Virus record (IMG/VR): IMGVR_UViG_3300046753_000223
Span: 1-35,029 of that record
DNA: 35,029 nucleotides
Strand: one strand, 5' to 3'
DNA from: a virus
Shown here: in pieces, positions 6,193 to 12,281 of the stretch
How positions within the stretch are numbered: the stretch's first letter is position 1
Layout: the number at the start of each line of letters is the position of its first letter
Position numbers and translations under genes: made by a program
Notes under the pieces: model-generated
The model's database searches: none
Seen by the model: the letters and a program-made list of their open reading frames with translations, nothing else
What the model was told of the DNA's origin: nothing

Positions 6193-6671
6193 ATCTTTTT
6201 AAGTTTATTATTCTCCATTATATGACAATCATATCTTGCTACAAATCCATTTATATCATTATCTCCTTTTCTTAGTAATGTAGATTCAAGGAAAAAATCT
6301 TTTTTAGGGAAGTAGCCGTTAATATAAACCTTGCTATAGTCATATAAGGTAGTGCAAAATATGTAGTAATCACATTTCTGCTTAGTGTTCCAAGCAGACA
6401 CAGCAACTCTATAATCTCCCTTTGGAGGATAGTTTTGTCGCTTAGTTTTTACATCAATTTTAAATCCATTAGCTTTAAAATCGTAATCATAAGTGCTTTC
6501 GTCTTTTATGAAACCACCTCTTGATTCTAAATAATCTATTGCTATTACCTCTCCAATAGCTCCAGCTAAGTTGCCTTCTCCCTTTGTTATAGAACCATTC
6601 AATTCTTTAAAATCAAACCTTTCCTTGGCCCTTTGAAGCTGTTCTTTCGTAACCACTAAACAAACCATCAC
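6189..6671 (-). CDS. PD-(D/E)XK nuclease superfamily protein
   Basis: 160 residues. The core reads G-AGAIGEVIAIDYLE (E41), then YDYDFKANGFKIDVKTKRQN with D64, D73 and K75, giving the E...D...D-x-K layout of restriction-endonuclease-like folds. The strand-helix pattern after it (YRVAVSAWNTKQKCDYYIFC) is also typical. Base composition is A/T-rich compared with neighbours. It may be a homing-type, resolvase-like or host-DNA-degrading nuclease; the sequence does not say which. It starts with a double ATG at 6668-6671 and overlaps genes on both sides by four bases. Confidence 0.65.
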   Translation of the reverse strand: MMVCLVVTKEQLQRAKERFDFKELNGSITKGEGNLAGAIGEVIAIDYLESRGGFIKDESTYDYDFKANGFKIDVKTKRQNYPPKGDYRVAVSAWNTKQKCDYYIFCTTLYDYSKVYINGYFPKKDFFLESTLLRKGDNDINGFVARYDCHIMENNKLKKI

Positions 6672-6877
6672 ATCTTTATTAATCGCAACCTTCTCTGATA
6701 CTTACGGATCAACAATGCTGAGTTAGTTAGTTGATTCTGTAGGTCATCGTTCCAACCAAATCTACTGGCGTGAAGGGATAGATTTACATTATCCAACATC
6801 AACATCTCCAGATATTTCTCAACCTCGCGTATGTGGCGTTTCTTCCTGTTGTAAGATTTAATCGTACTCAATACCAT
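6668..6877 (-). CDS. Small basic helical protein, 69 aa
   Basis: Strongly basic at both ends (YNRKKRHIREVEKYL and RKYQRRLRLIKM) with a helical middle, so nucleic-acid binding is plausible. No family was recognised. It overlaps the next upstream gene by 20 bases and the nuclease gene by 4. Confidence 0.55.
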   Translation of the reverse strand: MVLSTIKSYNRKKRHIREVEKYLEMLMLDNVNLSLHASRFGWNDDLQNQLTNSALLIRKYQRRLRLIKM

Positions 6878-7031
6878 ACTCTGTTAAGTCTCTTTCGCAT
6901 AGCTGAACGATGCGGTTATACAATTCTGATTTGACCTTTGTCTTTTTAGCATTGGCCATTGCGTAAACTCGGATATCATTAATGATTCTTTTACTTCCTG
7001 TGGTACGCTTTGATTTATAGTTTGTTTTCAT
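6858..7031 (-). CDS. Small basic protein, 57 aa
   Basis: I prefer ATG 7031 (MKTNYKSKRTTGSKRIIND) over the start at 7061. The 30 bases upstream of 7031 hold an inverted repeat (GCAAAT/ATTTGC), and the extra residues of the longer form look like untranslated sequence. The product is rich in Lys and Arg with a helical C-terminal half. No family was recognised. Confidence 0.5.
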   Translation of the reverse strand: MKTNYKSKRTTGSKRIINDIRVYAMANAKKTKVKSELYNRIVQLCERDLTEYGIEYD

Positions 7032-7090
7032 AAGCAAATTTATTTGCGGTGAGGAGTGCAACGACTCATTTCTCTTTTTTTTAAAGGTTT

Positions 7091-7270
7091 CTATTTACAA
7101 TCTGGATAGGTGCAGTTGTTGTTTAATCTGCAACTTTCACCTTCTCTTTTGATGTGCTTACACTTTTCTATTTTCTCAAGTGTGTCCTTCAGTATCACAT
7201 TCCAAGCCCACTTGTCCTTGTCAGCGTTCCAAAGTTTCTCGTACATCTCCAGTAGTATCTCTCTGTTCAT
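7091..7270 (-). CDS. Small cysteine-containing protein, 59 aa
   Basis: An open frame from ATG 7270 to TAG 7091-7093. It begins MNREILLEMYEKLWNADKDK and ends with four cysteines in EKCKHIKREGESCRLN and NNCTYPDCK, a pattern that could hold a zinc ion. The leader before the ATG (AACAAAACAGAA) is A-rich like those of other genes here. Together with the next gene it fills a stretch that otherwise looks empty. No family was recognised. Confidence 0.55.
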   Translation of the reverse strand: MNREILLEMYEKLWNADKDKWAWNVILKDTLEKIEKCKHIKREGESCRLNNNCTYPDCK

Positions 7271-7289
7271 TTCTGTTTTGTTTTAAAGG

Positions 7290-7357
7290 TTATAAAGGGA
7301 GGGAACGAATTAACCATTCCGTTTAGTTTTAAGTTAGTAAAACCCCTCCCTTTATAA
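7290..7357 (-). repeat. 14-bp perfect inverted repeat between two small genes
   Basis: TTATAAAGGGAGGG at 7290-7303 is the exact reverse complement of CCCTCCCTTTATAA at 7344-7357, with a 40-base spacer. The right arm covers the stop codon of the 46-aa gene. The RNA could fold into a long stem between the two coding regions, acting as a processing site, attenuator or weak terminator. There is no long T-run on the minus strand directly after the stem, so simple termination is uncertain. Confidence 0.6.
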
Positions 7358-7492
7358 GTCGTGTTCTATATTCTGCTTCTCAACATACCTGCGCCACATA
7401 TTAGCAGCCCAAGCCTTTCTCTGTTGCTTGTTAGGATACACCTTCTTTAGTCTCGCATTCGCAATGCGTAGGAATTGATTCATCTTATTCAT
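7352..7492 (-). CDS. Small basic protein, 46 aa
   Basis: ATG 7492 to TAA 7352-7354. MNKMNQFLRIANARLKKVYP then NKQQRKAWAANMWRRYVEKQ: a basic amphipathic helix protein with three Trp/Tyr-rich positions. The start follows a typical A/T-rich leader, 13 bases after the end of the tRNA-like element. No family was recognised, but a Lys/Arg-rich helix suggests nucleic-acid contact. Confidence 0.5.
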   Translation of the reverse strand: MNKMNQFLRIANARLKKVYPNKQQRKAWAANMWRRYVEKQNIEHDL

Positions 7493-7504
7493 AGTAATTG
7501 ATTT

Positions 7505-7572
7505 TGGAAGGGAGAGGGGAATCGAACCCCTCTATTAACCTACTCCGCAGTAAAGCTAATTCCTTTTCCCTT
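7505..7572 (-). other. tRNA-like element (perfect T-arm and acceptor, no anticodon arm)
   Basis: Read on the minus strand, AGGGG-TTCGATT-CCCCT (7531 down to 7515) is a perfect T-arm with the conserved TTCGA loop. It is followed by CTCCCTT and CCA. A matching 5' strand AAGGGAA lies at 7572-7566 and pairs 6 of 7 bases. Only 34 bases lie between acceptor and T-arm, too few for both D and anticodon arms. They can form one hairpin (ATTA...TAAT around TACT-GCGG-AGTA). It is therefore not a standard tRNA. It may be a decayed tRNA, a tRNA mimic, or a copy of a host tRNA 3' end. Confidence 0.45.
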
Positions 7573-7579
7573 TTGACGT

Positions 7580-7819
7580 TTAAAACAAGTCGTCGTCTTG
7601 AGTGTTAGTTGCTGCTACCGGAGCTGTTTTCTTTTGCTCCAACTCAGCATACATACCACCATCTCTCTTGCTTAAAAGATTAATGTTTACCCAACCGCGA
7701 TCGTTTAGGTTTTTAGACAATAGGTCAATGTCTTTCTGGCTGAAGCCAACGTTGATGATTTGACCATACTTACCCTCTTTTACTCGGGTACTTCCTACAA
7801 ATACTTTGTCTTGTGACAT
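7580..7819 (-). CDS. Small protein with SSB-like acidic tail, 79 aa
   Basis: A beta-rich body (KVFVGSTRVKEGKYGQIINVGF, then GWVNINLLSKRDGGMYAELE) is followed by a flexible linker and the tail TQDDDLF. An acidic tail ending in an aromatic residue is the mark of single-stranded DNA-binding proteins, which use it to recruit partners. The body is shorter than a classical OB-fold SSB of about 110 residues. It lies beside the DnaA-like and recombination genes, so an ssDNA-binding or replisome role is likely but unproven. Confidence 0.5.
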   Translation of the reverse strand: MSQDKVFVGSTRVKEGKYGQIINVGFSQKDIDLLSKNLNDRGWVNINLLSKRDGGMYAELEQKKTAPVAATNTQDDDLF

Positions 7820-7850
7820 AGCTACTAAAAATTAAGGATTAATAAAATAC

Positions 7851-8276
7851 TTATTCAAGAATCAGTTTGGAGAGGTGATTCACCCTCTGTTCTAAACGCG
7901 CAACTCTCGAGGTCATATTATCTACCACTTGTGATAGATCACTATTTTCCTCCGAGCTATGCTTGAGTATACCTATAAGCTTGTTATAGTTAAAGCTATA
8001 CATACCATCGGCCATTCTGTTTTCGTGGGAATGGATGTACTCATATGCCATACGCTGGCTTACACCTAGGACCTTGCCTACTTCTGTGCTTGCGTATTCT
8101 TGTTCAGATAATACTCGCGCTATGAGCGCACGAGCGGTAACCACTTTTCTGTTCTTGCTATTCTCGAGAATCTTATCTACTGGAACGTCCATAAGATTAC
8201 ACGCAGTTTCAATAATAAATCTCTCGAGTGGGCTATAGTTCTCCCACAATAGCATAGTACGGTCTAAACTCTCCAT
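7851..8276 (-). CDS. DnaA domain IV-like DNA-binding protein with coiled coil
   Basis: 141 residues. Residues 15-88 resemble the DnaA C-terminal DNA-binding domain. A 'VDKILENSKNRKVVTARALIA' segment precedes the helix-turn-helix 'YASTEVGKVLGVSQRMAYEYIHSH', corresponding to 'IG--FG-RDHSTV-HA' in DnaA. The C-terminal part (about 105-140) is a coiled coil. No ATPase domain is present, so it could not act like full DnaA. It may bind an origin or regulate transcription. A second protein of the same type is encoded at 9674-10213. It overlaps the RecE-like gene by 44 bases. Confidence 0.55.
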   Translation of the reverse strand: MESLDRTMLLWENYSPLERFIIETACNLMDVPVDKILENSKNRKVVTARALIARVLSEQEYASTEVGKVLGVSQRMAYEYIHSHENRMADGMYSFNYNKLIGILKHSSEENSDLSQVVDNMTSRVARLEQRVNHLSKLILE

Positions 8277-8988
8277 TTAAAAATAATTTTTCATATAAGT
8301 TAATTGACTTGTGTAGTTCCATTGCTCCAAAGTTCAGAAAGTTTTCCGATGCCTTGTAGATACCTACTTCATAGGGGAACTCTTTTTCTATTACGAGGAA
8401 GTAAAACTCATCGCAATCAAAAATCTCTGAGTACAAGTACGCTTGTTGAGCATACATCCACTTAGCGTTTCTGGACCATTCTTCTAGCGGTTTAGCCGTA
8501 GTCTTAAGATCTACAAGGTATCTTCGGCCTCCTTCTTCCACAATGGAATCTGCTTTACCTTTAAGTTTAACAACCTCCCCAGATTCTAGCGACCACTCCA
8601 TTACACCGGGCACTTCTGGTGTGAAGTCAAAACCCATAAGGTCTGTAACCTCGCTTACCTTTTGCAGTTTATCATACATACCTTGTACGCAATCGTAGTC
8701 TTTGGTAGGCAATACTAACTTACCCGTGTTCTCTGCTTTAAAAGCCTTGTAGTCATTACCTCTACGCGTTCCGCTCCACTTCACTGATATGTCCTTTCCT
8801 TCAAGGAATAAAGAGTGCAGTGCTGATCCCACATCAAAGTACGATGCACTTGGCCAAGACCATTTACCTTGTCTCCATAAGTGGAACTTAGTCGGAGACT
8901 TAGTCATTAGCTTCAGCGAACTATTGGATAGGTAAGACCTATCCGCATAGTAAGCTTCGTCGTCATTAAAGCGAGTAACATCATCCAT
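8233..8988 (-). CDS. RecE-like PD-(D/E)XK exonuclease (DUF3799 type)
   Basis: 251 residues. Motifs in order: YLSNSSLKLMTKSPTKFHLW (substrate-end helix), DVGSALHSLFLEG with H58, VMEWSLESG with E131, KLKGKAD with D147, YLVDLKTT with D160 and K162, and WMYAQQAYLYSEI with Q181/Q182. This is the full motif set of the RecB/RecE-like nuclease family, listed as DUF3799 (PF12684). These enzymes resect double-stranded ends to give 3' tails for the annealing protein. The gene directly upstream is the annealing protein, so the two form a RecE/RecT-style pair. Confidence 0.8.
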   Translation of the reverse strand: MDDVTRFNDDEAYYADRSYLSNSSLKLMTKSPTKFHLWRQGKWSWPSASYFDVGSALHSLFLEGKDISVKWSGTRRGNDYKAFKAENTGKLVLPTKDYDCVQGMYDKLQKVSEVTDLMGFDFTPEVPGVMEWSLESGEVVKLKGKADSIVEEGGRRYLVDLKTTAKPLEEWSRNAKWMYAQQAYLYSEIFDCDEFYFLVIEKEFPYEVGIYKASENFLNFGAMELHKSINLYEKLFLNGEFRPYYAIVGEL

Positions 8989-9530
8989 TACGCAAGGATT
9001 TCTTTCTTGTCATCAGCACTAGCCTTATACCCAGCTAGGGCTTTCTCTACGGCTTCCTTCTTGCCTCCGGCAACGGCAGCCTTCATCTTTTCGATAATCT
9101 CTGGAGTAAGTTCCTTGAGAGCTACTTTAGTTTCTCTCTTAACTGGTGCAGCACTCTTACTTCCTGTATTGTTCTGCTTTGCGATGGCGATCGCAACCTC
9201 GTTAGAACTTGCAATCGAAGTATCAATACCAATACCGAGAGCAGCCAATGCACGGCCCCAAGCACTTGTTTCACAATTCTCAACATAACTAGTCTTGTTG
9301 ATGTAGCTACTTGATTTGTCTTCTTGAGCAAACCCAGTAGACTTTACCATTCCATTCTCATCAGTAATAACTGCCTTGATAACGCAGCTGCCTTCGTCAA
9401 GGTGGTGTATCTCTGAAGATAGGGACCATCCCTTGTAATCTCCACTTTCGCGGAAGTACTTGATTCTTTCATTGACTTCAACATACTCTTTACCTTTGAT
9501 GTTGGTTGTCTTAAACTTGTAACGACTCAT
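8988..9530 (-). CDS. ssDNA annealing protein, ERF-like recombinase
   Basis: 180 residues. The N-terminal two thirds hold KGKEYVEVNERIKYFRE, a 'CVIKAVITDENGMVKSTGFAQE' beta hairpin and the hallmark YVENCETSAWGRALAALGIG at 82-101. This pattern is known from phage ERF/Sak-type annealing proteins. The C-terminal part (about 120-180) is Lys/Ala-rich, flexible and probably binds a partner. It would coat resected 3' tails and pair them with homologous strands. It is the partner of the RecE-like nuclease immediately downstream, whose ATG touches its stop. Confidence 0.65.
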   Translation of the reverse strand: MSRYKFKTTNIKGKEYVEVNERIKYFRESGDYKGWSLSSEIHHLDEGSCVIKAVITDENGMVKSTGFAQEDKSSSYINKTSYVENCETSAWGRALAALGIGIDTSIASSNEVAIAIAKQNNTGSKSAAPVKRETKVALKELTPEIIEKMKAAVAGGKKEAVEKALAGYKASADDKKEILA

Positions 9531-9572
9531 ATATTAATTATTAAAATTGGTACTAACTGTGGGGCTTTGGTC

Positions 9573-9600
9573 GGGGGCCGGAGCGTACCCCCTACAAACC
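9573..9600. other. GC-rich hairpin in the leader of the annealing-protein gene
   Basis: In an otherwise A/T-rich gap (9531-9673), GGGGG at 9573-9577 pairs with CCCCC at 9588-9592 around a ten-base loop. GGT (9569-9571) and ACC (9598-9600) may extend the stem. It lies in the minus-strand 5' leader of the annealing-protein gene at 9530, so it may control its expression. A weak Bacteroidota-like -7 box (TATGTTAA) is visible upstream, but the -33 match is poor. Confidence 0.35.
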
Positions 9601-9673
9601 AAAAACCTTTAACATAGATACTCCGTTGTGCTTAAACAATGATTAACATTACTGCTAATATACTAAATATTTA

Positions 9674-10213
9674 CTAAAATACAATACTTGATAGTTTTTT
9701 ATTCAACATATTTAAAGACATCTGCTTTTCATAGTTATCTTCTTTGAGTTGATCTACCTTCTTTTGAAGTTCGTTTACAATCTCTTCGTGGAATTTACTT
9801 TCCATTATTAGGTTTCTATTGCGACGACTCATACTCATTAGTCTATTGCGTAACTGGTTGTTCTCATCTTTCAATCCGTTGTACTCGGAGAAGTCTACTT
9901 CAAGGATAAACATATCTGATAGGTGAGATGATATTCTTTGGTATGCGTTTCTATATATCTTGGAGAACCTAAGATTAGAATCGTGATGTTTCTGTGCGTG
10001 AATTACAGTAGCGTGGTGACGCTCCAGAATTCTTGATATGTCCGTTATACCTAGAGAGGAGTATTCTCTTGCAGCCATCATAAACGCATTGCGATACATT
10101 ACATTCTTTTGATGACGATTGTCTTCTATCTTATTCTCTCTTACGAGATCATTCCAGTACTCAGTGAGTTGGACCTGTTGACTCATCGTGTTTAATATAT
10201 CTTCTCTTTTCAT
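9674..10213 (-). CDS. DnaA domain IV-like protein with C-terminal coiled coil
   Basis: 179 residues. Residues 38-76 (MYRNAFMMAAREYSSLGITD, then a RILERHHATVIHAQKHH segment) contain HHATVIHA, a close relative of the DnaA signature DHSTVIHA that contacts the DnaA box. Residues about 110-175 are a Leu/Asn/Lys-rich coiled coil. There is no AAA+ domain. It probably binds specific DNA sites; the palindrome array at 10236-10353 lies directly upstream of its start and is a natural candidate. It is a paralogue in type of the 8276 gene product but differs in length and sequence. Confidence 0.65.
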   Translation of the reverse strand: MKREDILNTMSQQVQLTEYWNDLVRENKIEDNRHQKNVMYRNAFMMAAREYSSLGITDISRILERHHATVIHAQKHHDSNLRFSKIYRNAYQRISSHLSDMFILEVDFSEYNGLKDENNQLRNRLMSMSRRNRNLIMESKFHEEIVNELQKKVDQLKEDNYEKQMSLNMLNKKLSSIVF

Positions 10214-10235
10214 AATTTACTTTTTATAAACCCCT

Positions 10236-10353
10236 ATATACTTAGTATATCTACTCTGTGTATACTATATACTCTCTCTTATAGAGAGAAGTATATACTC
10301 TATATACTAAGAATATAATATATACTAAGTATATATCCAAAGTATATAAGGGT
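10236..10353. repeat. Array 1 of ATATACTWAGTATAT-type palindromes and hairpins
   Basis: Three copies of a 15-bp near-perfect palindrome: 10236-10250 (ATATACTTAGTATAT), 10302-10316 (ATATACTAAGAATAT) and 10320-10334 (ATATACTAAGTATAT). Between them lies a 14-bp hairpin at 10266-10297 (TATATACT plus CTCTCT paired with AGAGAG plus AGTATATA). The array ends with the 13-mer AGTATATAAGGGT (10341-10353). The same 13-mer and palindrome core recur at 14376-14506. It lies upstream of the DnaA-like gene and is very A/T-rich. It could be a set of operators or a replication origin. Confidence 0.7.
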
Positions 10354-10374
10354 TTTTAATTGGGTATTCTTTTT

Positions 10375-10503
10375 TTATATTCCTAGGTGATTACTATAAT
10401 CGTCTTCTGAGGAGTTATCTAACCAGAGTTGGTACCAATACTCATCATCCTCGTAAGAGTCTCTTAAATCAGCTCCTAGACATCTCTGTGTTGATGTATT
10501 CAT
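10375..10503 (-). CDS. Small acidic protein, 42 aa
   Basis: ATG 10503 gives MNTSTQRCLGADLRDSYEDD followed by EYWYQLWLDNSSEDDYSNHL: very acidic with clustered Trp and Tyr. Its start lies within the last codons of the coiled-coil gene, a 35-base overlap in another frame. A longer frame from 10650 runs entirely through that gene and is unlikely to be the true start. No family was recognised. Confidence 0.45.
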   Translation of the reverse strand: MNTSTQRCLGADLRDSYEDDEYWYQLWLDNSSEDDYSNHLGI

Positions 10504-10780
10504 CGAGTTTACGTTCTGCTTCTTTCCAGTTAGTATAAAACTGGTTACGTTCCGCGAGAACTTTGTAATACTTAAGACGTGCTTTGTCAACGCCTCTTTG
10601 AAGTTTAAGTAAGTCATTAGTTCTAGTTCTATGGATTGCCTCGTAATCATACAAGGCCATTAATAATTTAGTCTTCTCTTTTGAATCCTCTAACATCGCA
10701 ATCACCTCAGCCAACTCACCTACTAAATAAGCTAGGTGGCTAATGTCGTTTGCATATATTAATTCATCGGCACTATTCAT
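10469..10780 (-). CDS. Coiled-coil protein of unknown function, 103 aa
   Basis: Almost entirely helical, with regular Leu/Ala/Glu/Lys spacing (VGELAEVIAMLEDSKEKTKL, then VDKARLKYYKVLAERNQFY). It has no catalytic or DNA-binding motif. The ATG overlaps the stop of the upstream gene by four bases. Its place early in the leftward operon suggests an early function such as host takeover or regulation, but this is context only. Confidence 0.6.
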   Translation of the reverse strand: MNSADELIYANDISHLAYLVGELAEVIAMLEDSKEKTKLLMALYDYEAIHRTRTNDLLKLQRGVDKARLKYYKVLAERNQFYTNWKEAERKLDEYINTEMSRS

Positions 10781-11004
10781 TTAAACAATACTTTATTTTT
10801 CCAATCGTTAAGATCCATAGGTTGCAGATTACTGGAGACGTTCTCGTACTTGTAGTACGCAATCACGTCTACCATCACCTCTTCCGGTACATCATTCCAA
10901 GCATAGATGATAGCGAGATCTGCTAGTGAAGGCATACCACTGGTGCCATTACGCTTCCAAGCATTAACTACCTTGACGAAATCTTTTAATGTGTTGATCT
11001 GCAT
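10777..11004 (-). CDS. Unknown early protein, 75 aa
   Basis: A small globular-looking protein: a helix (TLKDFVKVVNAWKRNG), then GMPSLADLAIIYAWNDVPEE and a Tyr-rich C-terminal half. No family was recognised. It overlaps the next gene by four bases, and its ATG lies two bases after the stop of the upstream gene. It belongs to the first genes of the early operon. Confidence 0.55.
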   Translation of the reverse strand: MQINTLKDFVKVVNAWKRNGTSGMPSLADLAIIYAWNDVPEEVMVDVIAYYKYENVSSNLQPMDLNDWKNKVLFK

Positions 11005-11005
11005 A

Positions 11006-11209
11006 TTATTGGTCGTTTAAGTTTCTGTATTTAATCTGAGCTACCTTCAGCGCAAGCTTGTCAGTAACAGCATCGTAGAAGTGTACCATTGAATGCTCCA
11101 AGTAGTTTCTATCTACCACGTCAATAACTAACTGCGCCAATTCCTTTGCAGTAGGGTCTATCTCTAATACAATCTTCTCAATTTTTTTGTACGCTTCGTT
11201 ATATTCCAT
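11006..11209 (-). CDS. Unknown early helical protein, 67 aa
   Basis: Helical and mildly acidic (YNEAYKKIEKIVLEIDPTAK, then AQLVIDVVDRNYLEHSMVHF). No domain was recognised. It is the second gene after the strong leftward promoter and starts 5 bases after the stop of the first. Confidence 0.55.
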   Translation of the reverse strand: MEYNEAYKKIEKIVLEIDPTAKELAQLVIDVVDRNYLEHSMVHFYDAVTDKLALKVAQIKYRNLNDQ

Positions 11210-11213
11210 CTTA

Positions 11214-11501
11214 TTACTCGTTTACAAATTCATACTCATTACCAAATGCACTTACAGATACTAACTGCTCCGGGATGATCTGCATATAACGCTTGCGGTT
11301 ATTGTCCCATATCAACCAGTTGCTATCCTTAATAGAAGACTTACCTCCCTTAGTAAACTTAGCAACACCCATACGTCCATTGAAGCTAGTAACCTCACCA
11401 TTCTTCTTTACATAGGTACCTCCGAAGATTCTACCACTTGATTGTAGTTCTGATTTGAACTCTGTTGCGTAACCTGTAGTTACTGATACTCTCTTTTTCA
11501 T
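11214..11501 (-). CDS. SH3/Sm-like beta-barrel protein (WYL_2 / DUF2693 type), first early gene
   Basis: I chose ATG 11501 (MKKRVSVTTGYATEFKSEL), because the longer frame from 11555 runs back through the promoter at 11526-11556. The strand pattern 'GRIFGGTYVKKNGEVTSFNG' followed by 'WLIWDNNRKRYMQIIPEQLV' matches the small beta-barrel domain called WYL_2 (PF10902, formerly DUF2693), common in phages and of unknown function. It is the first gene of the leftward transcript, with a leader of about 20 bases and an A-rich ribosome-entry region (ACAATTACAACT). Confidence 0.6.
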   Translation of the reverse strand: MKKRVSVTTGYATEFKSELQSSGRIFGGTYVKKNGEVTSFNGRMGVAKFTKGGKSSIKDSNWLIWDNNRKRYMQIIPEQLVSVSAFGNEYEFVNE

Positions 11502-11525
11502 AGTTGTAATTGTTTTGATTCCCTC

Positions 11526-11556
11526 CAAAAGTAATATAAAACTTCTAACTTGCAAA
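11526..11556 (-). promoter_or_regulatory. Bacteroidota-type promoter for the leftward early operon
   Basis: Read on the minus strand, TTTG (11556-11553) and TACTTTTG (11533-11526) are separated by exactly 19 bases. This matches the Bacteroidota -33/-7 consensus TTTG-N19-TAnnTTTG at every specified position. Transcription would start near 11520, about 20 bases before the ATG at 11501. It is the best host-type promoter I found in the window. Confidence 0.85.
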
Positions 11557-11951
11557 CATTTGTGTTAAAAAGTCTAAAAAAAATAATTTCCCCCAGATTC
11601 TTCGGGCATTCGCGTTACAGAAAATTCCCAAAAACCCCCAGATTTTTTCGGCTTTCGCGATTTATTCGTATGTGTGCGCGTCCGTCACGCCTGTGGCGAT
11701 CAAAACCCCCGAAATTCAAAAAATCCGAGAAAATCGGCCCCGATCCGGGGAACAACCAATAGGCCTGTAGCCCAGTAACGGCGGGACCTGTGGACTTTTT
11801 CACCGATCAATAACAAATAAGTATTTTCACCTAATTTTAAAAATAAACTAAAAAAATCCCGGAATGAGGGACGAAATATAAATAAAGGTTATATGTTTAC
11901 ACCATCAAACAAACGAACGGCCCCCGGGCCATAACTTTAAAACCTTTTAAA
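11557..11951. other. Non-coding divergent region between early operon and cassette
   Basis: About 395 bases with no convincing gene; the short open frames across it are in opposite directions and look spurious. It holds two 25-bp direct repeats (entered separately) and a CCCCG-ATC-CGGGG hairpin near 11738-11750. A GGCCC-CC-GGGCC hairpin lies near 11919-11930, before the first cassette gene. Composition alternates between C-runs and A/T tracts. It may hold the rightward cassette promoter (a TATGTTTA box at 11892-11899 is one mismatch from the -7 consensus but lacks a -33 box) or an origin. Confidence 0.5.
11590..11659 (+). repeat. Two imperfect 25-bp direct repeats
   Basis: 11590-11614 and 11635-11659 both begin CCCCCAGATT and end TTCGCG. 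They match at 21 of 25 positions and start 45 bases apart. A shorter C-run element (CCCCCGAAATTC) follows near 11706. Iterated sites of this size in a non-coding divergent region often bind a regulator or initiator protein. Confidence 0.6.
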
Positions 11952-12269
11952 ATGAAAAATTCAACTGTATTACAACCCGTGTCTTTCACCGAGATTGAGA
12001 ACTTGACCGATTTTAGCCTCGTAACCTTTGACGGCAATTGCGTAAGTTGGAACGAGGGCATCTGGACTATCAGTAAGGTTACCGAAAAGGCAATCCTTAT
12101 TGATGACGAATGGTTGCCTAAATCGCAAATCATTGATGTTACTATGGTTGAGAGAAAGCACTACGATGGTGAAAACAACTTTAAGTTGGTGACCATTCCG
12201 GAACTAAGTATTAGCAGTTGGTTTGATAAAACAAACAACAATAAAAGACAAAAGGGATACGCATTCTAA
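11952..12269 (+). CDS. First gene of GGCC-rich cassette, 105 aa, unknown
   Basis: Beta-rich protein: FTEIENLTDFSLVTFDGN, then VSWNEGIWTISKVTEKAILI and DDEWLPKSQIIDVTMVE, which looks like a small barrel. A flexible Asn/Lys-rich C-terminus ends in KRQKGYAF. No family was recognised. Its leader (AACTTTAAAACCTTTTAAAATG) is shared in style by the other cassette genes. A GC-rich hairpin precedes the leader and another (12282-12299) follows the stop. Confidence 0.6.
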   Translation: MKNSTVLQPVSFTEIENLTDFSLVTFDGNCVSWNEGIWTISKVTEKAILIDDEWLPKSQIIDVTMVERKHYDGENNFKLVTIPELSISSWFDKTNNNKRQKGYAF

Positions 12270-12281
12270 AACAACAACTAC

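Noticed and set aside
7035-7065. Possible minus-strand promoter (TAAATTTG box) before the 57-aa gene
   Set aside because: The -7 box matches, but the -33 element 19 bases away reads GTCG instead of TTTG, and the start codon would be only a few bases from the box.
7505-7572. Calling this a functional tRNA gene
   Set aside because: Only 34 bases lie between the acceptor and T-arm, and no 5-bp stem with a 7-base anticodon loop can be drawn. Kept as tRNA-like only.
10236-10353. CRISPR array or att site at the palindrome array
   Set aside because: Repeats are short palindromes with irregular spacing and no unique spacers; no cas genes or integrase are present in the window.
10504-10650. Longer 91-aa start (10650) for the small acidic gene
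   Set aside because: It would lie wholly within the coiled-coil gene in another frame. The ATG at 10503 gives a coherent acidic protein with a modest overlap.
11550-11803. ORFs on both strands in the divergent region (11550-11762 and 11615-11803)
   Set aside because: They overlap each other on opposite strands, cover direct repeats and hairpins, lack leaders, and translate to Arg/Pro/Phe-rich sequence without domain character.
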